From: Oecophyllibacter saccharovorans
GTDB taxonomy: Bacteria > Pseudomonadota > Alphaproteobacteria > Acetobacterales > Acetobacteraceae
Direction: 5' to 3'
Length of the DNA stretch: 64,000 bases
NCBI RefSeq assembly: GCF_006542375.1
Contig: NZ_CP038143.1
Coordinates: 1,674,001-1,738,000 of the forward strand
A program made the position numbers and the translations under genes. Below the pieces are notes generated by a model. The model ran no database searches, was not told where the DNA came from, and was given only the letters and a program-made list of their open reading frames with translations. Positions 9,321-17,449 of the stretch are shown here, piece by piece; position 1 is the first letter of the stretch, and the number at the start of each line of letters is the position of its first letter.

Positions 9321-9856
9321 GCGCGGTGAAGCCCGCAGAGCCCAAGGGGGGAGGGCCAGCCACGCCGGCCTTGAACCGTTACCTGTCGCCCAAGGGGGCT
9401 GAAACCCTGCGCCAGGAGCTGCGGCATCTCTCCCGCGTCGAGCGGCCGCAGGTGGTGGAGGTCGTCTTCTGGGCTGCTGGCAACGGCGACCGGTCGGAAA
9501 ATGCCGATTACCAGTACGGCAAGAAACGCCTGCGCGAGATCGACCGTCGCCTGAGGTTTCTCACCAAACGGCTGGAAAATGCCATCATCGTTGATCCGTC
9601 TGCCCAGACCAGCCGCGACCGCGTGTTTTTCGGCGCGACGGTCTGTTATGCCGATGAAGACGACCGGCGTTTCACCGTCACCATTCTGGGGGTGGATGAG
9701 GCCGCGTTCGAGCGAGGTGAGGTCAGCCTCGTCTCGCCTGTCGCCCGTGCCCTGATGCGCGCCCGGGTCGGCGATGAAGTCTCGCTGCACACGCCTTCAG
9801 GCCCGGTGCCCATTGAGATCCTCTCCATCTCCTATCCACCGCCCGCACCCTCCTGA
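9317..9856 (+). CDS. greB: Transcription elongation factor GreB
   Basis: Gre factors insert a coiled coil into the RNA polymerase secondary channel and stimulate cleavage of backtracked RNA. The protein has 179 residues. The coiled-coil tip NGDRSENADYQYGKKRLREI with its acidic pair, followed by DRRLRFLTKRLENAIIVD, is the GreB rather than GreA signature. The C-terminal FKBP-like domain is recognisable by VFFGATVCYADEDD, SPVARALMRARVGDEV and the final hydrophobic strands. There is a 20-residue Pro/Gly-rich N-terminal extension. The start overlaps the upstream stop (ATGA), so translation is probably coupled to the epimerase. Confidence 0.94.
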   Translation: MSAVKPAEPKGGGPATPALNRYLSPKGAETLRQELRHLSRVERPQVVEVVFWAAGNGDRSENADYQYGKKRLREIDRRLRFLTKRLENAIIVDPSAQTSRDRVFFGATVCYADEDDRRFTVTILGVDEAAFERGEVSLVSPVARALMRARVGDEVSLHTPSGPVPIEILSISYPPPAPS

Positions 9857-9922
9857 AGGCAGTGCTTTTCGGACCGGCCCTTTATTCATTTTATCTCCCG
9901 CTTTCAGGAGGCTCTGTCGACT

Positions 9923-10957
9923 GTGCCCCAAATTTCCTCCCCTTCAACCCCCGCTGATCCCGCCGCACCGCGTCGCCGTGTCGCCGTGCAGATGGACCCC
10001 CTGGAACATGTCAACATCGACGGCGATTCAACCTTCGCCCTGATGCTGGAGGCGCAGCGGCGCGGGCATGAGCTGTATGTCTACGCGCCGACCTCGCTGA
10101 CCCTGCGTGAGGGGGTGGGCAGCGGCGCTGCAGGCGCAGGCCGCGTGCAGGCGCGCGCACGCCCGGTGAAAGTCCAGCGCGTGCACGGCGACCATGCGCA
10201 GTTCGGGCCGGAAGAGACGGTTGATCTGGGCGACATGGACGTCATCCTTATGCGTCAGGACCCGCCTTTTGACATGGGCTACATCACCGCGACCCATCTC
10301 CTGGAACATATTGATGGCACCGGTCCGGGCAAGGCGCTGGTGGTCAACAATCCCGCAGCGGTGCGCAATGCGCCTGAAAAGCTGCTGGTAACCCATTTCC
10401 CCCACCTGATGCCGCCAACCTTGGTGACCTGGGACCCGCAGGCCATCGCCGATTTCAGGGCCCGCTACGGCGACATCATCCTCAAGCCCCTTTACGGCAA
10501 TGGCGGTGCGGGGATTTTCCGCGTCAAACCTGATGACGAGAATTTCTCCTCCCTGCTGGAGATGCATTTCACGCGCTCGCGCGAACCGCTGATGGTCCAG
10601 CGTTACGAGCCGGCTGTCAGGCAGGGGGACAAGCGCATCATCCTGGTTGACGGCCATCCCATCGGGGCCATCAACCGCATTCCGGCCCAGGGGGAGGCGC
10701 GCTCCAACATGCATGTGGGCGGGCGGGCTGAAAGCGTTGCCCTGACCCCGCGTGACCGTGAGATCTGCGAGACGATCGGCCCTTACCTGCGCCAGTACGG
10801 CCTTATCTTCACCGGGATCGACGTGATCGGTGACTGGCTGACTGAAATCAATGTCACCTCGCCCACCGGGCTGCAGGAGCTGGACCGCTTTGACGGCATC
10901 AACAGTGCAGGCCTGGTCTGGGATGCGATCGACAAACGCCTGAAAGAGCCTGGCTGA
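9923..10957 (+). CDS. gshB: Glutathione synthetase (GTG start)
   Basis: GshB ligates glycine to gamma-glutamylcysteine with ATP, the last step of glutathione synthesis. The protein has 344 residues starting from GTG at 9923, behind an SD-like TTCAGGAGG at 9903-9911. The ATP-grasp fold is clear: [20 protein letters not shown] (N-terminal domain), [48 protein letters not shown] (ATP loop) and [15 protein letters not shown] near the active site. An Ala/Gly-rich insertion around residues 65-75 ([14 protein letters not shown]) is not typical of E. coli GshB. It is separated by 66 bases from greB. Glutathione would also serve the thiol peroxidase encoded at 31.8 kb. Confidence 0.96.
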   Translation: MPQISSPSTPADPAAPRRRVAVQMDPLEHVNIDGDSTFALMLEAQRRGHELYVYAPTSLTLREGVGSGAAGAGRVQARARPVKVQRVHGDHAQFGPEETVDLGDMDVILMRQDPPFDMGYITATHLLEHIDGTGPGKALVVNNPAAVRNAPEKLLVTHFPHLMPPTLVTWDPQAIADFRARYGDIILKPLYGNGGAGIFRVKPDDENFSSLLEMHFTRSREPLMVQRYEPAVRQGDKRIILVDGHPIGAINRIPAQGEARSNMHVGGRAESVALTPRDREICETIGPYLRQYGLIFTGIDVIGDWLTEINVTSPTGLQELDRFDGINSAGLVWDAIDKRLKEPG

Positions 10958-11035
10958 ATTTTCCCTGTGCAAAGCAGCAAGAGCGGTTCTGCAGGGCGCG
11001 CCCCTTCTGCATGGCAGCCATTCTGAAACGGCGCG

Positions 11036-11329
11036 TTATTGCGCCTTAGGTGGCTCTTCGGCCCCGCCTTCTTGTGACGCGGGCGGTTCAGGCTGCGGCC
11101 TGGGCGGTGGCGCGTAGGTGAAGGGCTGGGGTGAAACGGCTTCCCCAGGCGTGCCTGAAGGCGCTTGCGGCGGCTTGTCCTTACCGAAACGGTTGGAAAA
11201 CCAGTCCAGAAGGGGCGTTTTGACATTGAGGAAGGCCAGGAAGGCCCAGATGAGGCAGCCCAGGACCGCTAGGGTCCCGACCAGATGTGCAGCGAAAAAG
11301 GCGATTATGGAAGAGGGGAGCGACGACAT
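11036..11329 (-). CDS. Small membrane protein with Pro-rich tail, unknown function
   Basis: I do not recognise this protein. From the ATG at 11327-11329 it has 97 residues. One predicted transmembrane segment (FFAAHLVGTLAVLGCLIWAF) lies near residues 10-30, followed by LNVKTPLLDWFSNRFGKDK and a Pro/Ala/Gln-rich tail of about 45 residues. A longer frame opening at 11476 adds Ser/Arg/Cys-rich residues that look non-coding, so the shorter start is preferred. It is divergent from the methyltransferase gene at 11475 and could share its promoter region. Confidence 0.6.
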   Translation of the reverse strand: MSSLPSSIIAFFAAHLVGTLAVLGCLIWAFLAFLNVKTPLLDWFSNRFGKDKPPQAPSGTPGEAVSPQPFTYAPPPRPQPEPPASQEGGAEEPPKAQ

Positions 11330-11474
11330 GGATTCAGGGACCGGATTACAGGCTTCGGAAGGGCATGATCGTGCGAGTCTGCCAGAGGGACTACTTGATG
11401 AGCAAGCGGAAGCGTGGTTGAAGAGTGCCACGCCCCTCCATGACCGGGGCGGAGGCAACGAGGTATCGAGCTCC

Positions 11475-12137
11475 ATGACAACGTCATCTCACCAGCACCC
11501 CCGCTCCGCACTTGATGCAGAGAGCGTCAGACAGGCGTACCGGCGCTGGGCGCGCATCTATGACACGGTGTTCGGAGGGATCTCGGCTTTCGGTCGCCGT
11601 CGCGCGGTGGAGGCAGTCAACAATTTGCCGGGCAAGAATGTTCTGGAAGTGGGTGTCGGCACCGGTCTGGCGCTGCCCGCTTACCGGGCTGACAAGCGCA
11701 TCACCGGCATTGACCTCTCCGAAGACATGCTGGAGCGGGCACGCGAGCGCGTCGTGCGCGAAGAGCTGAGCAATGTCGATGCGCTGGAGGTGATGGATGC
11801 CGAGAGCACCCGCTTCCCCGATAACAGCTTTGACACGGCAGTGGCCATGTTCGTGGCTTCGGTCGTGCCCAATCCGGCCCGTCTCCTCGCTGAGCTGAAG
11901 CGGGTGGTGAAGCCCGGTGGGCATATCCTGTTCGTCAATCACTTTCTGGCTCCGGGCGGCGCGCGGCTGATGGTGGAGCGCGCCATGGCCCGCGCTTCCC
12001 GGTCGCTCGGCTGGCACCCTGACTTTGCCATGGAAAGCCTGCTGCCGCCCCGTGACCTGGAGCGCTGCACCATCCAGCCTGTCCCGCCTGCCGGGCTGTT
12101 CACCTTGGTGACCCTGTCCAACGACAAGCCGGCCTGA
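11475..12137 (+). CDS. pmtA: Class I SAM-dependent methyltransferase, PmtA-like phospholipid N-methyltransferase
   Basis: It probably methylates phosphatidylethanolamine towards phosphatidylcholine at the inner membrane. The 220-residue length and opening (VRQAYRRWARIYDTVFGG) resemble the Rhodobacter-type PmtA rather than the larger Sinorhizobium type. SAM motif I is NVLEVGVGTGLALPAY, motif II is TGIDLSEDMLERARERV, then LEVMDAESTRFPDNSFDTAV and LKRVVKPGGHILFVNHF. The frame is open back to 11118, and an ATG at 11328 is possible, but the extra residues are unlike the family. A strong terminator follows at 12167. The precise lipid substrate is inferred from family resemblance. Confidence 0.8.
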   Translation: MTTSSHQHPRSALDAESVRQAYRRWARIYDTVFGGISAFGRRRAVEAVNNLPGKNVLEVGVGTGLALPAYRADKRITGIDLSEDMLERARERVVREELSNVDALEVMDAESTRFPDNSFDTAVAMFVASVVPNPARLLAELKRVVKPGGHILFVNHFLAPGGARLMVERAMARASRSLGWHPDFAMESLLPPRDLERCTIQPVPPAGLFTLVTLSNDKPA

Positions 12138-12166
12138 GCGTCTCCTTTCAAGTTCTTTCGCGCATG

Positions 12167-12211
12167 AAAAAGGCTCCCGAGCGTCTCAACCGGACGCTCG
12201 GGAGCCTTTTT
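12167..12211. terminator. Bidirectional intrinsic terminator
   Basis: A perfect 14-bp stem (GGCTCCCGAGCGTC at 12172-12185 with its complement at 12193-12206) closes a seven-base loop. It is flanked by five A on the left and five T on the right. It can stop both the pmtA-like gene from the left and the leftward operon ending at 12249. Confidence 0.93.
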
Positions 12212-12248
12212 CAGGTTCGGCAGGCTTCTCTCTTGAAGAAGCGCCAGG

Positions 12249-13244
12249 TCAGCTGGCAGGTTGCTGAATGGCTGAAAGCACCCAGTTGCCGCGACCGTTA
12301 TCGGCGCGCACGAAGGTCCACAGCTCTGTTACGGTGACAGGCTGGTCCGGGTTGCCCTCGATCACATTGCCCAGGGAATCAGTCGTCACGTCGATCATCG
12401 AATAGCGCATGGCGACCGTCGCATAGACCAGATTGCCCTCGCGCCAGGCTTCGGCAAGCTCGCCACTGATGAAGTGCACCTGCGAGACAACATTGCGCGC
12501 GCCCTGGCTGGAAAGCTCTGAAAGCTGCTGGCTGAAGTAAGAGGCCATCTCAGGCGTGGTCATGCTGCGCAGGGCGGTGAGGTTTTCCGCACTCCAGGCG
12601 TTCTCGATGTTGAGCAGGAGCTTTTCGAAATCCCGGTAATCATCAGGCGACAGGGTGACGGGCTGCGAAACCGCGCCGCCTGAAACCATGCCAGGCCGCC
12701 TGGCCGGCGCGGCACTCCCGGAGGGACGGCGCCACAGGCGCATCACCCACATGATGAGCAGGCCCAGCAGGGCGGCCTGGAACAGGAAGCCCAGGAAAGA
12801 GCTGCCACCGGTGAAGCCGCCGAAGAAGCCGTGGCCGCTCAGCATGCCGACCAGGCCTGCCCCCAGCAGGCCGCCTGCAAAGCCGGTCATGAAGGGATGG
12901 CGCTGCGTGAAGGACGGCCGGGCCATCCCCATGCCTGCCCCCATTGGCGGTCGCATCACGGGGCGTGCGCCCATCATGTTGGGCGCACCGTACGGGGCTG
13001 CGGCCGGCGGCGGCGTATAAGGGCGTTCAGGGGCAGGGGTGTAGCTGCGCTGCATGGGGCGGACCCCGTAAGGCGTCAGCGGGGTGGAAGGCGGAGCGCT
13101 CCAGGTATGGCTGCCCCGGCTGCCCATGGACCAGCCGCGCCCGGCTCGCGCCTGGGCAGCGCCTGCCGGCAGGAAGAGCGGAAAGAGCAGGGCGGCTGAC
13201 AGCAGGGCCGGCAGAACGCGCGAGACGGAGAGGGAGTGACGCAT
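12249..13244 (-). CDS. Tim44-domain membrane protein
   Basis: The C-terminal half (about residues 195-331) is a Tim44-like domain: FEKLLLNIENAWSAENLTAL, then MTTPEMASYFSQQLSEL, YATVAMRYSMIDVT and VTVTELWTFVRADNGRGNWV. The N-terminus has a signal-like segment (VLPALLSAALLFPLFLPAGA), a long Pro/Gly/Met-rich spacer, and a Gly-rich plus transmembrane region near residues 120-170 (GFLFQAALLGLLIMWVM). Tim44 is part of the mitochondrial import motor; in alphaproteobacteria related proteins are called TimA and their function is poorly defined. It is the last gene of the thrC-M16-pmbA operon, five bases after pmbA. A paralogue lies at 37482. Confidence 0.85.
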   Translation of the reverse strand: MRHSLSVSRVLPALLSAALLFPLFLPAGAAQARAGRGWSMGSRGSHTWSAPPSTPLTPYGVRPMQRSYTPAPERPYTPPPAAAPYGAPNMMGARPVMRPPMGAGMGMARPSFTQRHPFMTGFAGGLLGAGLVGMLSGHGFFGGFTGGSSFLGFLFQAALLGLLIMWVMRLWRRPSGSAAPARRPGMVSGGAVSQPVTLSPDDYRDFEKLLLNIENAWSAENLTALRSMTTPEMASYFSQQLSELSSQGARNVVSQVHFISGELAEAWREGNLVYATVAMRYSMIDVTTDSLGNVIEGNPDQPVTVTELWTFVRADNGRGNWVLSAIQQPAS

Positions 13245-13249
13245 GGTGA

Positions 13250-14611
13250 TCAGGTTCCTGCGATGGTCATGGAATCGATCCGGACGCTGGGGGCAGCGTG
13301 CGCCCGGTCATAGGTGAGGTCGTCAGCTGCGGTCAGGCTGGCGAACATGGCGGCGAGATCGCCTGCAAGCGTAACCCCTGAGACAGGCTCGGCGATCTGG
13401 CCGTTGCGGATCATGAAACCCGCAGCTCCGCGGCTGTAATCGCCGGTGAGCAGGTTGATCGCGTTGCCCATGAGCTCGGTGACAAGCAATCCTTCGGAGA
13501 TATCGGCCCGCAGCGCCTGCGGCGTGAGGGTGCCGGGCTGCATGATGAAGTTGCTGGTGCCCGGCCTGGGCGGCGCGCTGCTGGAACGCACGGCGCGTCC
13601 GTTTGAGGTCAGGCCCAGCTGTCGCGCCGTCCGGCTGTCAAGGAGCCAGTGTTCAAGCACACCGTCATCAATGACTGCAAGTTCCGTGGCCGCGCAGCCT
13701 TCCCCGTCAAAGGGGCGCGAGCCCGGGCCGCGCGCAAGGCGGGGAGAATCAGTGATGCGGATGCCTTCCCGGAAGAGGCGTTGGCCCCGCCGGTCCCGCA
13801 GGAAGGAAGCCCCGCGGGCGATCGTCGCCCCGTTGATGGCGCTGGCCAGATGGCCCAGCAGGCTGTTGGAGACGCGCCGGTCGAAGATGACAGGCATTGT
13901 TCCCGTAGTAGGCCGGGTCGGGTTGAGGCGCGCCAGGGCCCGCTCGGCTGCCTCGGTTCCGAGCTCGGCCGCGCTGCGCAGGTCCGCCTGGTGGGTGGTC
14001 GAATGGGTGGCGTAATCACGCTCCATCGCATTACCCGTGCCAGCCACCACGCTGACGCCCCGCCCGAAGCGCGTGCGCGCGTAAGCGCCGCTGAAACCGC
14101 CTGTGGTGGCCAGGGCGATCTCCTGATACTGCGCACTGGCTGAAGCGCCGCTGCTGTTGGTGATGCCTTTGCACCCCAGGGCGGCTTCCTCCATGGCACA
14201 GGCGGTTTCAATCAGCTGCTCCATGGAAGGGGGCGCGCTGGGGTCGACCAGGTCCAGCTGTTCGATCACCTGCCGGTCTGGCTGAGCCAGGGGATGCTCA
14301 GCCAGGCCATCGAAAGGGGAAGGCGGCACGGCATCGGCCATAGCGCAGGCGCGTTCGGCCAGCTGCTCCAGCGCGTTGCGCGACAGGTCGGTGCTGGAGA
14401 CGCAGGCCATGCGCCCGTTTTTGAACACCCGCAGCCCGAGCCCGACATTCTCGGCATGCTCACGCTCCTCAGGCCGTCCTTCACGCACCAGGGCCGAGTG
14501 GTCGCGGCTGCGCGTTACGACCGCATCAGCCTGGTCTGCGCCCTGTTGGCGGGCAAGCTGGAGGGCCTGTTCAAGCAGGGGCTGCAGGGAGCTCGGATCG
14601 GAAGGGGTCAT
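13250..14611 (-). CDS. pmbA: TldD/PmbA family metalloprotease subunit (TldE/PmbA)
   Basis: PmbA (TldE) forms a heterodimeric peptidase with TldD that processes small peptides such as microcin B17 precursors and helps degrade CcdA. The protein has 453 residues from the ATG at 14609-14611. It shows the family signatures DRRVSNSLLGHLASAINGA, GSRPFDGEGCAATELAVI and VTELMGNAINLLTGDYSRGA. The HExxxH zinc motif of TldD is absent, as expected for the PmbA/TldE partner. The start overlaps the M16 peptidase stop as ATGA. No tldD is in the window. Confidence 0.93.
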   Translation of the reverse strand: MTPSDPSSLQPLLEQALQLARQQGADQADAVVTRSRDHSALVREGRPEEREHAENVGLGLRVFKNGRMACVSSTDLSRNALEQLAERACAMADAVPPSPFDGLAEHPLAQPDRQVIEQLDLVDPSAPPSMEQLIETACAMEEAALGCKGITNSSGASASAQYQEIALATTGGFSGAYARTRFGRGVSVVAGTGNAMERDYATHSTTHQADLRSAAELGTEAAERALARLNPTRPTTGTMPVIFDRRVSNSLLGHLASAINGATIARGASFLRDRRGQRLFREGIRITDSPRLARGPGSRPFDGEGCAATELAVIDDGVLEHWLLDSRTARQLGLTSNGRAVRSSSAPPRPGTSNFIMQPGTLTPQALRADISEGLLVTELMGNAINLLTGDYSRGAAGFMIRNGQIAEPVSGVTLAGDLAAMFASLTAADDLTYDRAHAAPSVRIDSMTIAGT

Positions 14612-15879
14612 GAGGTCAGGCTTTCCTGAATGGCGCTCAGCGCGGGGAGATCGTCCCCGCACTCCCTGCCGATGGTAGCGAGGGTGGGGGTCGAGGAAAA
14701 CAGCCGGGCCGCCATGGCCAGGATCTCTTCTTCACGCACGGCGTCGATCATGGCGATGGTCTCGCTTGCGGGGATGACCTGGCCGTGCACCTGCACCTGG
14801 CGGGCCAGCTGGGCACAGCGGCTGCCTGTGCTCTCCTGCGACATGAGCAGTGAGGCCTTGAGCTGGGCGCGGGCGCGGGCGAGCTCCTCAGGGCTGATGC
14901 CGTCCTGCAGGCGCCTGAGCTCGTCAAGCAGGACGGGAACCAGCTCGCCCAGCTGGTCAGGCCCCGTGCCGGCATAGATGCCGAACAACCCGCTATCGGC
15001 AAAGGAGCTGGCGAAGGAATAAACGCTGTAGACCAGGCCCCGCTTTTCGCGGATCTCCTGAAACAGCCGCGAGGACATGCCCCCGCCCAGCAGGGTGGAG
15101 AGCACCATGAGCGCGTAACGGGAGGGCTCATGCAGCCCGGGTCCTTCGAAGCCCAGCAGGAAATGCAGCTGGTCAAGCGCGCGCGTTTCCTTGAACTGCC
15201 CGCCCGCGTAGCGCGCAGGCTCGGGCTTGGGCGGCGCGTGGTCGGGCAGGTCGCTGAAATGCTGCTCTACCAGCCGCACCACCTCGTCATGGTCGAGCTT
15301 GCCGGCAGCGGCGATGACGGTGTTGCGGGTGCTGTAATGCCCGCCCATGTAATTCATGAGCGTGTCGCGCTCCATTGCGGTAATCAGCGTATCGGGCCCC
15401 AGGATCGGCCGTCCCATCGGCTGATCGGGATAGGCGCGCTCCTGGAAGTGGTCGAAAATGACATCGTCAGGCGTGTCATTGGCCTGGCCGATCTCCTGCA
15501 GGATCACGCCGCGTTCGCGCTGGAGCTCCTCGGGATCGAAGGTGCTGTGGGTGAGGATGTCGCCGATGATATCGATGCCGAGCGCCAGGTCCTCCTTGAG
15601 CAGCTTGGCGTAATAGGCGGTGTTCTCGCGGGCGGTATAGGCATTGATACTGGCGCCGACATTTTCGATCTCCTCGGCAATGCGCGCGGCACTGCGCCTG
15701 TGCGTGCCCTTGAAGGCCATGTGCTCGAGGAAATGCGCCACCCCGTTGCTGCTGGCCTCTTCATGGCGGGTGCCTGCCGCCACATAAGCGCCGAAGGAGA
15801 CGGTCTCGACCTGCTCCATGCGTTCAGTGACGATTTCCAGACCGTTGTCGAGAAGGGTGCGTTGGATGGGGGCGCTCAT
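14608..15879 (-). CDS. M16B zinc peptidase, mitochondrial processing peptidase-like
   Basis: This is an M16-family zinc protease of 423 residues, close in design to the beta subunit of mitochondrial processing peptidase. The inverted zinc motif is VAHFLEHMAFKGT (HxxEH near residue 49), with the downstream glutamate expected in ARENTAYYAKLLKEDLAL. The C-terminal half has the conserved LLGGGMSSRLFQEIREKRGL and YSVYSFASSFADSGLFGIY. No signal peptide is seen. It follows thrC by 65 bases and overlaps pmbA. Known bacterial homologues act on peptides, but the physiological substrate is unknown. Confidence 0.92.
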   Translation of the reverse strand: MSAPIQRTLLDNGLEIVTERMEQVETVSFGAYVAAGTRHEEASSNGVAHFLEHMAFKGTHRRSAARIAEEIENVGASINAYTARENTAYYAKLLKEDLALGIDIIGDILTHSTFDPEELQRERGVILQEIGQANDTPDDVIFDHFQERAYPDQPMGRPILGPDTLITAMERDTLMNYMGGHYSTRNTVIAAAGKLDHDEVVRLVEQHFSDLPDHAPPKPEPARYAGGQFKETRALDQLHFLLGFEGPGLHEPSRYALMVLSTLLGGGMSSRLFQEIREKRGLVYSVYSFASSFADSGLFGIYAGTGPDQLGELVPVLLDELRRLQDGISPEELARARAQLKASLLMSQESTGSRCAQLARQVQVHGQVIPASETIAMIDAVREEEILAMAARLFSSTPTLATIGRECGDDLPALSAIQESLTS

Positions 15880-15944
15880 CGGGCGGGAAACCTCATGTGC
15901 AGTTTAAGGGGCTGAAGGGCAGGGCGGCTGCAAAGGGCCGCCGG

Positions 15945-17345
15945 TCAGGCGCGGTGCAGATGGGCGCGCACCGCTTCTTCAATGGCGGCCACTTCGCCGG
16001 GGCGGCGGGTGCAGCGTTCAGGCCGGCTGAACAGGTCAGCCAGATGTGGGGGCAGCGACGGCTCAAGTCCAGTCGCCTGCCTGACGGCATCGGGAAATTT
16101 GGCCGGATGGGCGGTGGCGGCAGCGATCATGGGGATGCCCGCTTCCCTGAAGCGCGCGCCTGTTGCAAGCCCGATGGCGGTATGGGGGTCAGCCAGGTAA
16201 CCGGCCTGGTCGTAGAAGGTCTTCATCGCCTCCAGGGTCTGGTCGTCGTCAAAGGCTGCGCCCTCGAAGACGTCGCGCATCGCCTGCCAGGCGTCATGGG
16301 GCACGGCCATGTGCCCGGTTGCGCGGAATTCCTTCACGATCGCACTGCAGCGTGCCGCATCGCGGTCGAGCATTTCAAAGAGCAGGCGCTCGAAATTGGA
16401 GGAGACCTGGATGTCCATCGAGGGCGAGAGGCTGGGCTCCACATTGCGCATGCTCATGTCATTGTTGAGCAGGAAGCGGGTCAGGATGTCATTTTGGTTG
16501 GAGCCCACGCACAGCCTGCGCACGGGCAGGCCCATCCTGCGCGCGCTCCAGGCAGCCAGTATATTGCCGAAATTGCCGGTCGGCACTGCAAAGGAGACTT
16601 CGCGGTCAGGCCCGCCAAGCGCCAGGGCGGCGCGGAAATAATAGGGGATCTGGGCTGCGATGCGCGCCCAGTTGATGGAATTGACGGCCGAAAGCCCGAC
16701 CTCCCGGCGGAACGCCTCGTCAGCGAACATGGCCTTCACCAGGTCCTGGCAGAGGTCGAAATCCCCTTCGACGGCGATGTTGAGCACATTGCCGTCAGTC
16801 ACGCTGGTCATCTGCCGGCGCTGCACTTCCGAGGTGCGGCCTTCGGGGTGCAGGATGACGATGGAGACGTTTTCAAGCCCGCGGAAGGCTTCCAGCGCAG
16901 CGGAGCCCGTATCGCCTGAAGTGGCGCCGATGATCGTCGCCCGTTGCCCGCGCTGCTGCAGGACATGCTGGAACATGCGCCCGAGCAGCTGCATGGCCAT
17001 GTCCTTGAAGGCCAGGGTGGGGCCGTGAAAGAGCTCCAGCGCGAAGAGCCCGTCCTCCACCTCGCACAGCGGCGCGACAGCCGGGTGGCGGAAGGTGCCG
17101 TAGACATCGCGGCACATCTCCTGCAAGGCTGGCCGGGCGATGTCGTCGCCCGTGAAAAGCCCGATGATCTCGGCGGCAAGGTCAGCATAGGGCAGTGCGC
17201 GCCACTCCCGCAGGGTTGCAGGCGAAAGCTCAGGCCAGGCCTCAGGCATGTAGAGGCCGCCATCCCCGGCCAGGCCGCTCAGGAGAATATCGGCAAAGCC
17301 GGGGCTGTCACTCAGCTCCGTGCCGCGTGTGGATCGGTAATGCAT
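15945..17345 (-). CDS. thrC: Threonine synthase
   Basis: ThrC converts O-phosphohomoserine to threonine using PLP. I chose the ATG at 17343-17345 (466 residues, MHYRSTRGTELSDSPGFADI), which matches the family N-terminus; the 40 codons further upstream do not. The PLP lysine lies in ELFHGPTLAFKDMAMQLLG, and the phosphate-binding region is TIIGATSGDTGSAALEAFRG. Other conserved parts are NSINWARIAAQIPYYF and FAVPTGNFGNILAAW. It heads a leftward operon with M16 peptidase, pmbA and a Tim44-domain gene, and is divergent from the TPR protein gene, with 104 bases between. Confidence 0.96.
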   Translation of the reverse strand: MHYRSTRGTELSDSPGFADILLSGLAGDGGLYMPEAWPELSPATLREWRALPYADLAAEIIGLFTGDDIARPALQEMCRDVYGTFRHPAVAPLCEVEDGLFALELFHGPTLAFKDMAMQLLGRMFQHVLQQRGQRATIIGATSGDTGSAALEAFRGLENVSIVILHPEGRTSEVQRRQMTSVTDGNVLNIAVEGDFDLCQDLVKAMFADEAFRREVGLSAVNSINWARIAAQIPYYFRAALALGGPDREVSFAVPTGNFGNILAAWSARRMGLPVRRLCVGSNQNDILTRFLLNNDMSMRNVEPSLSPSMDIQVSSNFERLLFEMLDRDAARCSAIVKEFRATGHMAVPHDAWQAMRDVFEGAAFDDDQTLEAMKTFYDQAGYLADPHTAIGLATGARFREAGIPMIAAATAHPAKFPDAVRQATGLEPSLPPHLADLFSRPERCTRRPGEVAAIEEAVRAHLHRA

Positions 17346-17449
17346 CTCCCACCTATAGCAAGGCGGGCGCGCAAGTGAGAAGTGACAGCAGCGGTTACAG
17401 AAGGCAGCATTGAAAGAGATGGGGAAAGAGACGGGAAGAAAAAGAAGAG

